A stretch of 64,000 nt of DNA from the NCBI RefSeq assembly GCF_026625565.1, contig NZ_CP112998.1:6018501-6082500 (forward strand), read 5' to 3'. This document shows, piece by piece, positions 1 to 7,517 of this stretch; positions within the stretch are counted from its first letter, which is position 1, and each line of letters starts with the position of its first letter. The notes beneath the pieces were generated by a model. The model saw nothing but the letters and a program-made list of their open reading frames with translations. It did not search any database and had not been told where the DNA came from. The DNA comes from Dyadobacter pollutisoli. Its GTDB lineage: Bacteria > Bacteroidota > Bacteroidia > Cytophagales > Spirosomataceae. The position numbers and the translations under genes are program-made.

Positions 1-261
1 ATATACGACGGTTTTTTCTTTAAAAGTGTAGGGAAGTGCCGCGGGGATTGACACCTCGCTCTTAAATTTTGAAGAAAATTCTACTTCCTTTCCGTTTTTG
101 AATTTCAAATAATTGAACAGATCCGGATTAATGGTCCTTTGCCAGGTTGTGCCCACGAGTTCATTCGTTGGGTCGATCGTTAATTCCGGCTCCGTATTAT
201 CTTTTTTGGAACAAGAGACCGATAACAGTACGACGATGAGTAAAAGTAAGGCTGATTTCAT
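1..261 (-). CDS. Lipoprotein, C-terminus cut off by window edge
   Basis: An open frame of 87 codons runs from an ATG at 261 to the window edge with no stop, so the gene continues beyond position 1. The first residues are MKSALLLLIVVLLSVSC, a typical lipoprotein signal with a lipobox ending at Cys17, followed by SKKDNTEPE, the charged and flexible linker usual after the lipidated cysteine. The visible mature part contains GTTWQ and FKNGKEVEF, which resembles small Bacteroidota lipoproteins of lipocalin-like or META-like fold, but too little is present to name a family. It is divergent from the VOC gene starting at 323. Confidence 0.75.
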   Translation of the reverse strand, partial: MKSALLLLIVVLLSVSCSKKDNTEPELTIDPTNELVGTTWQRTINPDLFNYLKFKNGKEVEFSSKFKSEVSIPAALPYTFKEKTVVY

Positions 262-322
262 GGCGCAAAATAGCTTGATTTTCAGCGGTCATCTATTTAA
301 ATTTCTCCTAAAAATCATCATC

Positions 323-703
323 ATGTCCGATCTGGGATTTATCGCGCCTTTTTTTATTGTGGCCGACCTTCGGGAATCGGTGGATTTTTATGTCGATAAA
401 TTGGGCTTCGAGGTGCTGTATATTACCGATGACGAGGATCCTTATTTCGCGATGCTGGGCCGTGGCCAAGTCTCCATCATGCTCAAAGCGAGCGGGCAAC
501 CCATACCTAATCATACCCGATATGAATGGGCGGTCTGGGATGCGCATATCAGTGCTGCCGACCCAGAGGCGTTATTTGCAGAGTTTAGCTCCAAAGGTGT
601 AAATTTTAACCAGCCCCTCGAAGACAATACAGATAACCTCCGCGGATTTGCAGTCACGGATCCCAGCGGTTACCGTCTCTTTTTTGGACGGCCTAACGCC
701 TGA
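323..703 (+). CDS. Glyoxalase/bleomycin-resistance (VOC) family protein
   Basis: 126 aa. The protein opens with FIAPFFIVADLRESVDFYVDKLGF, the first beta-alpha-beta motif of the vicinal oxygen chelate fold, and ends with FAVTDPSGYRLFFGRP, the closing strand that normally carries the last metal ligand or its equivalent. The length fits a single-domain VOC protein that dimerises. An upstream in-frame ATG at 113 would add 70 residues with no VOC similarity, and that stretch overlaps the divergent lipoprotein gene, so 323 is the better start. The substrate cannot be told; bleomycin-binding-like and glyoxalase I-like members share this size. Confidence 0.85.
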   Translation: MSDLGFIAPFFIVADLRESVDFYVDKLGFEVLYITDDEDPYFAMLGRGQVSIMLKASGQPIPNHTRYEWAVWDAHISAADPEALFAEFSSKGVNFNQPLEDNTDNLRGFAVTDPSGYRLFFGRPNA

Positions 704-757
704 CATTCCCTTTCATTGCCAATTTGATAGCTTTCTCCCAGAACATACCCTATTACT

Positions 758-1594
758 ATGCGTGTCATATTAATTGCACTGATGTTTTTAGGCTTTATTC
801 CCCAGGTGCGTTGCCAGGATGGCTTTGTGAAGGGTTTTCCTCGGCTAGCATATTGGAAGCTGGGTGACAAACCACAAGTAATTATTGTCTTACATGGTGG
901 CCCAGCCGTGCAGCACGAATATCTGCGTCCTGAGTTTGACCTACTAAATAAACATTGTTCTGTTATATATTACGACCAGCGTGGCTGTGGCCGTAGCCAA
1001 CAAGACACAACCTACATTTGGGAGGAACATGTGAAGGATTTGAAACGGGTAATAAAAACTCTCTCTGCAAAAAACAAGGTGTTCCTGGCTGGCTCATCAT
1101 GGGGAAGTACATTGGCTATGATTTATGCTTACAAACATCCGGAAGATGTGAAAGGTATTATCCTCTCCGGTACATACCACTGGGAAGGAATGAATCAGGT
1201 CTATCACAAAAAAACTTACCGCCAACCTGTCCGATCTCACAAGCAAATCGTGCGAGAATCCGGGATCTTACTTCGGCAAAACGTTGACCAATCAATTAGC
1301 GAGGAGCCACTTTCGATATTCAAGGAAATTGAAATGTACACGGATGCTCCTGCCTTTGAGACCCGAGATAGTTTTGTATCGGCGCCGACAATAGATAGTC
1401 TTCGGAGGGTCAATCTTCCCATTTTGCTTTTCAATGGCAGCAGGACCTGTCAGATAGATTGTGCTGATGAATACATGAATGTTTTTTCCAAGGCTGAATT
1501 GTATACCATTAAGGGAGCCTGTCACGACCCTTGGATGAGCGATCCGGAACTTTTTGCAGCGACCTGCAATCGTTTTATTTTGAAACACAAATAG
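758..1594 (+). CDS. Secreted alpha/beta hydrolase, proline iminopeptidase-like
   Basis: 278 aa. Residues 1-19 form a signal peptide (MRVILIALMFLGFIPQVRC). The core has the oxyanion-hole motif LHGGPA, the strand YYDQRGCGRSQQD typical of the proline iminopeptidase group, and the nucleophile elbow GSSWGS with its serine. A histidine in GACHDPW near the C-terminus is the likely catalytic base. The acid should lie in the segment FNGSRTCQID before it. The cap region is short. The signal peptide suggests action in the periplasm or outside the cell. The substrate is unknown; peptide, ester or acyl substrates all fit. It converges with the thioredoxin-like gene ending at 1624. Confidence 0.85.
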   Translation: MRVILIALMFLGFIPQVRCQDGFVKGFPRLAYWKLGDKPQVIIVLHGGPAVQHEYLRPEFDLLNKHCSVIYYDQRGCGRSQQDTTYIWEEHVKDLKRVIKTLSAKNKVFLAGSSWGSTLAMIYAYKHPEDVKGIILSGTYHWEGMNQVYHKKTYRQPVRSHKQIVRESGILLRQNVDQSISEEPLSIFKEIEMYTDAPAFETRDSFVSAPTIDSLRRVNLPILLFNGSRTCQIDCADEYMNVFSKAELYTIKGACHDPWMSDPELFAATCNRFILKHK

Positions 1595-1623
1595 TTACCC
1601 ATTGAATCGTCTCATGTAAAGGC

Positions 1624-3150
1624 TCATTGTTTTGGTGGGCCTTTTTCCAATAGCGACGATATCATCAATTCCAATGTGCGGTGATTGGAGTTATCAATCC
1701 GAAAATCTTTGAAAATAATCTTTCCATCCTTGTCGATCAGAAAATTTTCAGGTTCACCATATACACCATAGTTTTTTTCAGCAAACGATGAGTTGCCGCG
1801 TAATGGAATAAACGAATATTTGTTATTTTTTATAAAAGGAAGTACATAACCATCTTGCGATGGAAATACATTAATTCCAAGATATACCAAACTGTCACCT
1901 TTGAATGAATCAACTACCGTCTGAAAATGCGGAAATTCCTCTTTACAAGGAGCGCAGCCCGGAAACCAGAACGTGAGCAGAATTACTTTGCCCTTTAGCG
2001 CATCCAACTTTAACTTGCCATCACTGGTATAAAGGCCCAGCTCAAATGGATATGCAGCAACAGCTTTGGTATTCCTGATAACTTCAATGTCCCTTACAAC
2101 CTGCTCTTTATTCTTACCTATTTTCTTCCCGAAGGTTTCAAGTGCGCCATAAAGCGCATCAGTCGGTAACTTTGCGAATTTTACAGAAAGGCTGTCATAA
2201 GCACCTTTCACATCACCTGTTTTTTCTTGCAAGGACGCTTTTTTCAATGCTATAAAGTCATTTATGTAATTAAACCTGGGCAGTTGAATCTGATTAAGTT
2301 TACCAATGGCATCTTTATAGTTTTGATTCTGTTCCAACTGATCAATATTAATTAATGATTCAGCCACTTGTTTTCTGATCTTCCAATCACCCTCCCAATC
2401 CAGCTCATTAATCAATACTAAGGCTTTTTCAGGATCTGTTTGCAGATAGGCATCAGCTAATCCTACCATTCCGGATGCTGACCACTTAAATTTTTGTGGG
2501 GGATACAATTCACGGAGCAGTTCAAGATAGTGAATCTTGTCATTCAGATTGGTACTGCGCTCTCCCAACCAATATATAGCGGTTGCGCCAAGTTCATCTG
2601 CCGGAAAACGCTGTACAAAATCAAAGACTTTCTTCTTGTAAGTGTCCGGATCGCCATTCATAAAAGACCTAACGTAGCCGTACTCATATTTGGCATTTGA
2701 AGGATCCACTAACCCTGCCTTTCTGATATAATCAATTGACAAATCATCTTGTCCCCACCTAGCAGCATCTGCCGAAAGCATAGCCCATACTTTGGCATTA
2801 TTAGGATCCATTGCAGCAGCTTTTAGCAAAAAATCTTTTGCTTGTGGCATCTCAGCATTATGATAATTTGTGCCAATTGCTAGCGGAATATTTACATTTC
2901 TCGGAAATTTTTTCATCCAGACTTCGTATTGCGCCAAAAGAGCCGGATTACTATAGCCCATCTCATACATGTATTTTCGGTGGGCTTTCAAGTCGTCTAA
3001 ATTAGCTTCTACAACAATTAGGGCTTTTTTAATTTCCTCATCGGATCCGGGACCTAAGCGATTAGGTGTTTGGGCCAAAACCTGCACGCCAGTGCAGATT
3101 ATTACCAGTAAAATTGCAAATCTCGCTTTCAAATCTCCCATCGTTGACAT
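1624..3150 (-). CDS. Periplasmic TPR and TlpA-like thioredoxin protein
   Basis: 508 aa from ATG 3150 (a second ATG at 3141 is possible; an in-frame start at 3258 would run through the palindrome at 3164-3196 and lacks a signal). The N-terminus ARFAILLVIICTGVQVLAQ is a signal peptide. Residues about 50-330 contain helical repeats with TPR-like spacing (for example DFLLKAAAMDPNNAKVWAML). The C-terminal 140 residues are a TlpA/ResA-like thioredoxin fold with TFWFPGCAPCKEEFPHF, CxxC at about 399-402, and NFLIDKDGKIIF as the later strands. It probably acts as a periplasmic thiol-disulfide oxidoreductase. Bacteroidota carry many such fusions, often in nutrient or metal uptake loci. Confidence 0.85.
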   Translation of the reverse strand: MSTMGDLKARFAILLVIICTGVQVLAQTPNRLGPGSDEEIKKALIVVEANLDDLKAHRKYMYEMGYSNPALLAQYEVWMKKFPRNVNIPLAIGTNYHNAEMPQAKDFLLKAAAMDPNNAKVWAMLSADAARWGQDDLSIDYIRKAGLVDPSNAKYEYGYVRSFMNGDPDTYKKKVFDFVQRFPADELGATAIYWLGERSTNLNDKIHYLELLRELYPPQKFKWSASGMVGLADAYLQTDPEKALVLINELDWEGDWKIRKQVAESLINIDQLEQNQNYKDAIGKLNQIQLPRFNYINDFIALKKASLQEKTGDVKGAYDSLSVKFAKLPTDALYGALETFGKKIGKNKEQVVRDIEVIRNTKAVAAYPFELGLYTSDGKLKLDALKGKVILLTFWFPGCAPCKEEFPHFQTVVDSFKGDSLVYLGINVFPSQDGYVLPFIKNNKYSFIPLRGNSSFAEKNYGVYGEPENFLIDKDGKIIFKDFRIDNSNHRTLELMISSLLEKGPPKQ

Positions 3151-3163
3151 TGCTTTCGTTGAG

Positions 3164-3196
3164 TTCCAAATATATAAATTAATTATATATTTGGAA
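3164..3196. repeat. Perfect 14-bp AT-rich inverted repeat upstream of the TPR-thioredoxin gene
   Basis: The arms TTCCAAATATATAA and TTATATATTTGGAA are perfect complements separated by 5 bases. The element lies 14 bases upstream of the preferred start at 3150, where a repressor or activator dimer could bind. It also lies between two same-strand genes, so it could instead be a weak transcript hairpin, but it has few G-C pairs. Confidence 0.6.
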
Positions 3197-3254
3197 TCGA
3201 AAAAGGGATATTTCCCAATGCTTATTTGTTTGATGCGTATCCTCAATCTCGAAA

Positions 3255-3794
3255 TCATCGCCAGCCCAAAGCAACTCCCACTCCCGCATGCGAAGCGAGA
3301 ATATTAGGCAGTAACGGGGGAGTGTAGCGCAGTTTTAGAATATAAATCCATCTCTTCGTTAAGACGTTGAAGCGAAAACCGGCTAGGCCTGATGGCGTCA
3401 GCAGTCGTTGTTTATTGGTTCCGGGATAAATGCCGTTGTCGTAACGATCCACCGCAAAACCGCCTAATCCCATTTCAAAGTAACTTTCAATCAGATAATT
3501 CCCTGGCCGGGGAACACAGGATTTGCGTTTGTAGGGGTTTAAAATGAAGCAATGCGTTAATGCAGCAGAAAGGGTTGGACTACGAAAATCCCCCCTATTG
3601 ACAGCCCCAAGTCCTGCCTGAACATTCCAGAATGACCTTCTTAAATAACCAAATGCCGCTTCGGCAGTAACAGCACCTCTCGGTGTGATACCATATAAGT
3701 CAGCGCCAATTGCACCTCGCATACGCGTATAATTCGGCTGTGCGGATGCATACTGGGAACAGAAGAAAACGAATAAAAAATATCGTAGGAACAC
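3255..3794 (-). CDS. Small outer-membrane beta-barrel-like protein
   Basis: 179 aa. A signal peptide covers residues 1-18 (MFLRYFLFVFFCSQYASA). The mature protein alternates short hydrophobic and polar stretches with many glycines and aromatics (VTAEAAFGYLRRSFWNVQAGLGA, YFEMGLGGFAVDRYDNG, RFNVLTKRWIYILKLRYTPPLL). This suits an 8-strand or similar beta barrel, and the protein ends in GVGVALGWR. No enzyme motif is seen. It lies 104 bases upstream of the thioredoxin-like gene on the same strand. The class is inferred from composition only. Confidence 0.6.
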   Translation of the reverse strand: MFLRYFLFVFFCSQYASAQPNYTRMRGAIGADLYGITPRGAVTAEAAFGYLRRSFWNVQAGLGAVNRGDFRSPTLSAALTHCFILNPYKRKSCVPRPGNYLIESYFEMGLGGFAVDRYDNGIYPGTNKQRLLTPSGLAGFRFNVLTKRWIYILKLRYTPPLLPNILASHAGVGVALGWR

Positions 3795-3860
3795 GCAACA
3801 GGCTTTGTCCTTTAACGGTCGAAAGGAATTAGTAATTATGCTGGGAGTTACATTTACAAG

Positions 3861-4343
3861 CTAGTTTGCTTTGGTGATTAGCAAGGCCGATGTCAGAGGT
3901 GATTTTTGTAAGTCTTTCCCGTTATGCTGAAAATGGGTGAACTCATATAGCGTAAAGCATTTGGTATTCCTTTGCTGATACCAAACATCCAATGTGTCGG
4001 AATCCAGGCTGTTCAATTGAAGTATTAATGATGATTTCCCTTTGTTATTTTTTCGACAATCCGCCAAAAAAACGTATCCCCTCTCAGCGGGAATATATTG
4101 GGAGGTCATATATAACCACTGCTTCTCTTCAAGATCGAAAAGCTTTACGGAATCAACCGAATAGTACGACCGGGTCGAATCCACGAGGTTCTTTCCCGCA
4201 GCGTCAACAATTGAGAACCTGATAGGTGTAGACACCGGAGCATCGACCGTGTCTGAGCAATTATCACAAGCTAGAAAAGCTAGGCTAAATGCTGCAAAGA
4301 AGTGCAATATAATGGGTCGGATACAGTCTGCTTTCATTTGCAT
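3861..4343 (-). CDS. Putative lipoprotein of unknown function
   Basis: 160 aa. Residues 1-26 (with FFAAFSLAFLAC) form a lipoprotein signal peptide, Cys26 being the lipidation site. A start two codons later, at 4337, is equally possible. The mature part (PIRFSIVDAAGKNLVDST, YYSVDSVKLF, CFTLYEFTHFQHNGKDL) looks like a small beta-rich domain. I do not recognise a family. Envelope location is supported by the lipobox; function is unknown. Confidence 0.65.
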   Translation of the reverse strand: MQMKADCIRPIILHFFAAFSLAFLACDNCSDTVDAPVSTPIRFSIVDAAGKNLVDSTRSYYSVDSVKLFDLEEKQWLYMTSQYIPAERGYVFLADCRKNNKGKSSLILQLNSLDSDTLDVWYQQRNTKCFTLYEFTHFQHNGKDLQKSPLTSALLITKAN

Positions 4344-4420
4344 CTAGTTTTCAGTATCGACACGGTTAAACCGTCTTTCGTTGCTTACTGCTTTTCCCAT
4401 TAACGACAAACGCGACCCGA

Positions 4421-4549
4421 ATGAAAGATTTAGAAATAAGACTGAAAAACAACCCCGATTCACTGGTTACCATGGACCAAATGTGCTTCATCGCCAATTC
4501 AGTCAATTTTAAGGTACATCATGAACCGGTTTGTAAAGTGGCCGACTGA
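4421..4549 (+). pseudogene. 42-codon ORF, probable N-terminal fragment of the frameshifted AraC gene
   Basis: The frame ATG 4421 to TGA 4547-4549 encodes MKDLEIRLKNNPDSLVTMDQ and 22 further residues ending VCKVAD. The next gene starts five bases after the stop in another frame. A one-base shift near the GACTGAC at 4544-4550 would join it smoothly to MFFNPLLTYSCYRQSF and give a protein near 286 aa, the usual AraC-family size. It may instead be a real upstream leader ORF; the join is inference. Confidence 0.45.
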
Positions 4550-4554
4550 CAGCC

Positions 4555-5283
4555 ATGTTTTTTAATCCCCTACTGACATACAGTTGTTACAGACAATCCT
4601 TTATTTTGCCATACGTTTCAGGATACGAGTACCGGGTCGGACATGTGCATGACATGCCTGATCAATGTACTATATTTTCACTCAGCGCGGATAGTTTGGA
4701 ACATTTGGGAAGTCAAAATCACGGGTTTTCGTGGTTCTTCAAAAATCCTGACCTGCAATCCATTCTGATCAAAGCTACTCCTGAGACGGAATATCTTCAC
4801 CATCACATATTCCGGATGATGGGCCAGCCACGGTTTCATCGCTTGCTTGCCGAAAAATTAATCACAGGCCTTTTCCTGAAGATACTTTCGTCTTCTCAAA
4901 ATGATACTTCCAGGTTTCAGCTGAGCTACAAGCAAAAACGAAACTACCTGCCGGTAATAGAACCGGTGATGGCCTTCATTAATGAATCGTTTGCTGAAAA
5001 TCTCTCCTTGTCGCAGCTGGCTGACATTGGAAATATGAGCCCCTATCATTTCAACAGGGTATTTAAACAAATCACCAATGCCAGTCCGTACAATTATCTT
5101 CTGCGTGTCAGGCTGCAACAGGCCAATCTTCAAATAGCCAATACTGATCTTCCGATCACGCCCATTGCTTTTTCGTGCGGCTTCAATAGTCTGGAAAACT
5201 TCTCGACGGCTTACAAAAATCAGTTCGGCCAGGCGCCCAGAACCGGTCGTTCGTTAAAACAGCAATTTTCCTCAAATGAATAA
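4555..5283 (+). CDS. AraC family transcriptional regulator, N-terminus possibly truncated
   Basis: 242 aa as read. The C-terminal 100 residues carry two helix-turn-helix motifs: LSQLADIGNMSPYHFNRVFK with NASPYNYLLRVRLQQA, then PITPIAFSCGFNSLENFSTAYKNQFGQAP, the classic AraC signature. The N-terminal part (VGHVHDMPDQCTIFSL) resembles a cupin-like effector domain but is short, because family members are mostly 260-300 aa. The 42-codon ORF just upstream in another frame could be the missing start. The gene lies directly before the secreted-protein operon beginning at 5549 on the same strand, so it is a natural candidate for regulating that operon. This is inferred from position only. Confidence 0.8.
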   Translation: MFFNPLLTYSCYRQSFILPYVSGYEYRVGHVHDMPDQCTIFSLSADSLEHLGSQNHGFSWFFKNPDLQSILIKATPETEYLHHHIFRMMGQPRFHRLLAEKLITGLFLKILSSSQNDTSRFQLSYKQKRNYLPVIEPVMAFINESFAENLSLSQLADIGNMSPYHFNRVFKQITNASPYNYLLRVRLQQANLQIANTDLPITPIAFSCGFNSLENFSTAYKNQFGQAPRTGRSLKQQFSSNE

Positions 5284-5326
5284 AATTGCTTCGGGATAGT
5301 TTTGCTCATCACTAAACAACAATGCG

Positions 5327-5461
5327 ATGACAGAGCAACTGAAAACTATCCTTCACAATTCTAAAAATTATACACTGGCAGTAGCTGCCGCAATGCCAAC
5401 GAACTCATTATCAATGAGGTCGTTTTCTTTTTACAGTCTTTTCACCAAAGTAAAATCATGA
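5327..5461 (+). pseudogene. Possible DinB-family remnant, 44 codons
   Basis: The frame starts with MTEQLKTILHNSKNYTLAVA and AAMP, which resembles the first helix of Bacteroidota DinB/YfiT-like proteins. It then runs into an unrelated tail (TNSLSMRSFSFYSLFTKVKS) and a stop. DinB-like genes are about 150-170 codons, so this would be a decayed stub next to an AraC gene. The match is short and from memory, so chance is possible. Confidence 0.3.
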
Positions 5462-5530
5462 ATTTATGTGATTTACAGGCGGCTATATAGTGGGGAACTT
5501 TGAAATGTAGATTCAAAAATCAATCAAATC
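5461..5530 (+). promoter_or_regulatory. Repeated promoter-like element, copy 1 (before the transglycosylase gene)
   Basis: About 60 bases here match 6228-6290 at roughly two thirds of positions. The best-conserved parts are AATTTATGYGATTTACAG, then CG, ATAGT, AACTTTGA and TCAAAAA. GAACTTTG at 5495-5502 resembles the Bacteroidota -7 box TAnnTTTG with one mismatch. The conserved GATTTACAG sits about 20 bases upstream, where the -33 box belongs. The conserved AATTTATG further upstream may be a regulator site. Confidence 0.55.
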
Positions 5531-5548
5531 ATTTTAAACGATCCTACC

Positions 5549-6205
5549 ATGAAAACGTTGACATCATTTCTGTCTCTCTGCTTTTTTGCCTGCGCCTCAC
5601 ACATGGCCTCTGCCAATGTGCCTGTAAATCCCTCGCTCATTACGGCCGACACCTCCGCCATTCCGCAGCGATTCCGCGTACTCATTCCCGCTCTTGAAAA
5701 ATACAGAGGCGAGTGGCCGCTGGAATTCCTTATCGCCTGGATCAAAAAAGAGTCTGACGGAAGCATTGCGAGCCATACCTCGCTCGACGAGCGCGGTTAT
5801 TTTCAGCTGCATCCCGACGAATCCAAAGCATTAAAAGTAGATCATGAAAAACTAAGTACCGACCGGGATTATTCTATTTATGCAGGTGTAAAACTGGTGG
5901 ACCTTCGGGGCGCTTCGGCAGCCAGATATGCAAAAATACTGGGTATAGACGCCTCAGGAGAGGTTTATCTGGGTCTTACCAAACTCATGCACTGGCTTCC
6001 TTACGGAGTTGAAAATATCGTTGAAGTCATGAAAAAGAAAGAGTTTGCCCCGGACAGCTGGGATGCTTTCAAAGCTTTTTGTGAAGAGAACAAAGACGAG
6101 ATCCAGGCTGGTATTAACAGAAAAGGAAAATGGCCGCTGGAAAGGGGAATCAAAAACGCGGACGACGTACTTTCCTATGCCCGGTCCATCAATGTAACAC
6201 CTTGA
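5549..6205 (+). CDS. Secreted lytic transglycosylase-like (SLT domain) protein
   Basis: 218 aa with a signal peptide (MKTLTSFLSLCFFACASHMASA). Residues about 40-140 resemble the SLT lysozyme-like fold. WPLEFLIAWIKKESDG carries the glutamate at the family's catalytic position. DERGYFQLHPDE corresponds to the G-(L/Y)-x-Q motif that lines the glycan-binding groove. These enzymes cleave peptidoglycan glycan strands in the periplasm. The gene is the first of the same-strand block of exported proteins and has its own copy of the promoter element that also precedes the next gene. This is consistent with making room in the cell wall for an envelope-spanning structure, which is an inference. Confidence 0.75.
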   Translation: MKTLTSFLSLCFFACASHMASANVPVNPSLITADTSAIPQRFRVLIPALEKYRGEWPLEFLIAWIKKESDGSIASHTSLDERGYFQLHPDESKALKVDHEKLSTDRDYSIYAGVKLVDLRGASAARYAKILGIDASGEVYLGLTKLMHWLPYGVENIVEVMKKKEFAPDSWDAFKAFCEENKDEIQAGINRKGKWPLERGIKNADDVLSYARSINVTP

Positions 6206-6227
6206 TTTACCGCTTTCTAATATCATC

Positions 6228-6300
6228 AATTTATGCGATTTACAGACGCTTCAATAGTCGCCAACTTTGATGCATCAAGTCAAAAACCGGTCATTATAAT
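6228..6300 (+). promoter_or_regulatory. Repeated promoter-like element, copy 2 (before the YYYLP operon)
   Basis: This is the second copy of the element at 5461, in the same orientation and at a similar distance from the following ATG (6317). CAACTTTG at the -7 position and GATTTACAG near -33 are kept, as is AATTTATGCG upstream. Two copies before adjacent genes suggest co-regulation of the transglycosylase and the long operon. Confidence 0.55.
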
Positions 6301-6316
6301 TTAAACAAATCGAAAC

Positions 6317-7468
6317 ATGAAAACAGTGTTATTTCTATCGATCATCACCTGCTTTGTTTCCTTTCGCACATTGGCGCAGGCGACGGACCCGGCCATCGAG
6401 TTTGAACTCGAAAAGGACGATGCACTTAAAATACGTGAGATTTCGACCCGTGTACTCCAAATTAATCAGGATATGCTCAACAATTCTGCCTCCGCATTTG
6501 ATGCAGTTTTCAGCAGACTGGACGGCGTCAAGGTTGAATCCTCGGATTTTGAAAGTGTCTGGACATTCAGTTTTACAAAGGTTTTGGAGAAAGTTTTGCA
6601 AAATACCGTCATCGATCACATTCCTGGGGCTTCGTTCGGTGTGGATCTGTTGAAAGACGTTTACGCGCTGGATCAGGCCCGGCAAGAGAAGGAAATACGG
6701 ATCGAAAATGCATTGGCAACTAACCGAATGAAAGAAATTCTGGCCCAGATAGCCGAGCGCAGAACGACAACGTTTAGCCTTGACCGTACAGGTATTGAAG
6801 CTATTCTACTGGCCAAATTCAAAGCAGACGGACGTACTTATCTCAATAATGCGGCCAGCGGACTGGATCAGATGGAAGCTGCATTACAAAAAACACAGGG
6901 CGGCGTTAAAATTCAGACGCTACTTTTCGAGTTCAAAATCCTTGAAGAGCTTATCAATGGTGTCGCCAAATCCTACAAAAACAAGGAATTCATGATGTGC
7001 GAGGTATGGGTGACAGGCTGCGACCGGGGCGGATGGGAATCATCCTACACTACTCCTACATCCGCCTGCCCCATTATCGAGAAAGCCAAATTCACATTTA
7101 CAGGCGACCTGGCGTCGCAATTTACAGCCGCTGCCAACGCAGTACTCATTCCATTCAGAATAATGCCTGACATGCAATCCAGGCTCTACCTGCCCGATCT
7201 TGACGTGGATTTTCACATGAAAATTCACCCTCCCGACTGTGACAGGGACTGCTCGATCATGATACCCGTCACCCGAAAAGGTGGAAAAATGTACATCGGT
7301 AGCAAGGTGGGCTGGAGGGACTGCAGTAGCTACGGCATATTCCTGATGGCTTTGGATCAATACAGTAAGCTCAAACCATTAACGAATGCTATCATCGACC
7401 GTATACGCCCCGCCAAGAATCTCGCATTTGACGAGATATTCTATGAAGATGTCAAAGTCCACAAATAG
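6317..7468 (+). CDS. Secreted protein of unknown function, first gene of the YYYLP operon
   Basis: 383 aa with a signal peptide (MKTVLFLSIITCFVSFRTLAQ). The first 230 residues are mainly helical and acidic (ALKIREISTRVLQINQDMLN, DVYALDQARQEKEIRIENAL) and could form a helical bundle. The C-terminal 150 residues contain seven cysteines (CEVWVTGCDRGGW, SACP, PPDCDRDCSIMIP, VGWRDCSSYG), suggesting disulfides in an exported domain. I recognise no family. It follows copy 2 of the promoter element and lies 49 bases before the first YYYLP paralogue, so it probably belongs to the same transcript. Confidence 0.7.
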   Translation: MKTVLFLSIITCFVSFRTLAQATDPAIEFELEKDDALKIREISTRVLQINQDMLNNSASAFDAVFSRLDGVKVESSDFESVWTFSFTKVLEKVLQNTVIDHIPGASFGVDLLKDVYALDQARQEKEIRIENALATNRMKEILAQIAERRTTTFSLDRTGIEAILLAKFKADGRTYLNNAASGLDQMEAALQKTQGGVKIQTLLFEFKILEELINGVAKSYKNKEFMMCEVWVTGCDRGGWESSYTTPTSACPIIEKAKFTFTGDLASQFTAAANAVLIPFRIMPDMQSRLYLPDLDVDFHMKIHPPDCDRDCSIMIPVTRKGGKMYIGSKVGWRDCSSYGIFLMALDQYSKLKPLTNAIIDRIRPAKNLAFDEIFYEDVKVHK

Positions 7469-7517
7469 CTGAAAAAGAATCAGTTCCATCTTTCCCGGAC
7501 ATTCTAAATTCAAAGTC

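Noticed and set aside
1612..1652. Terminator between the hydrolase and the thioredoxin-like gene
   Set aside because: AAAGGC and GCCTTT could pair, but the stem is only six bases and lies within the end of the minus-strand coding sequence.
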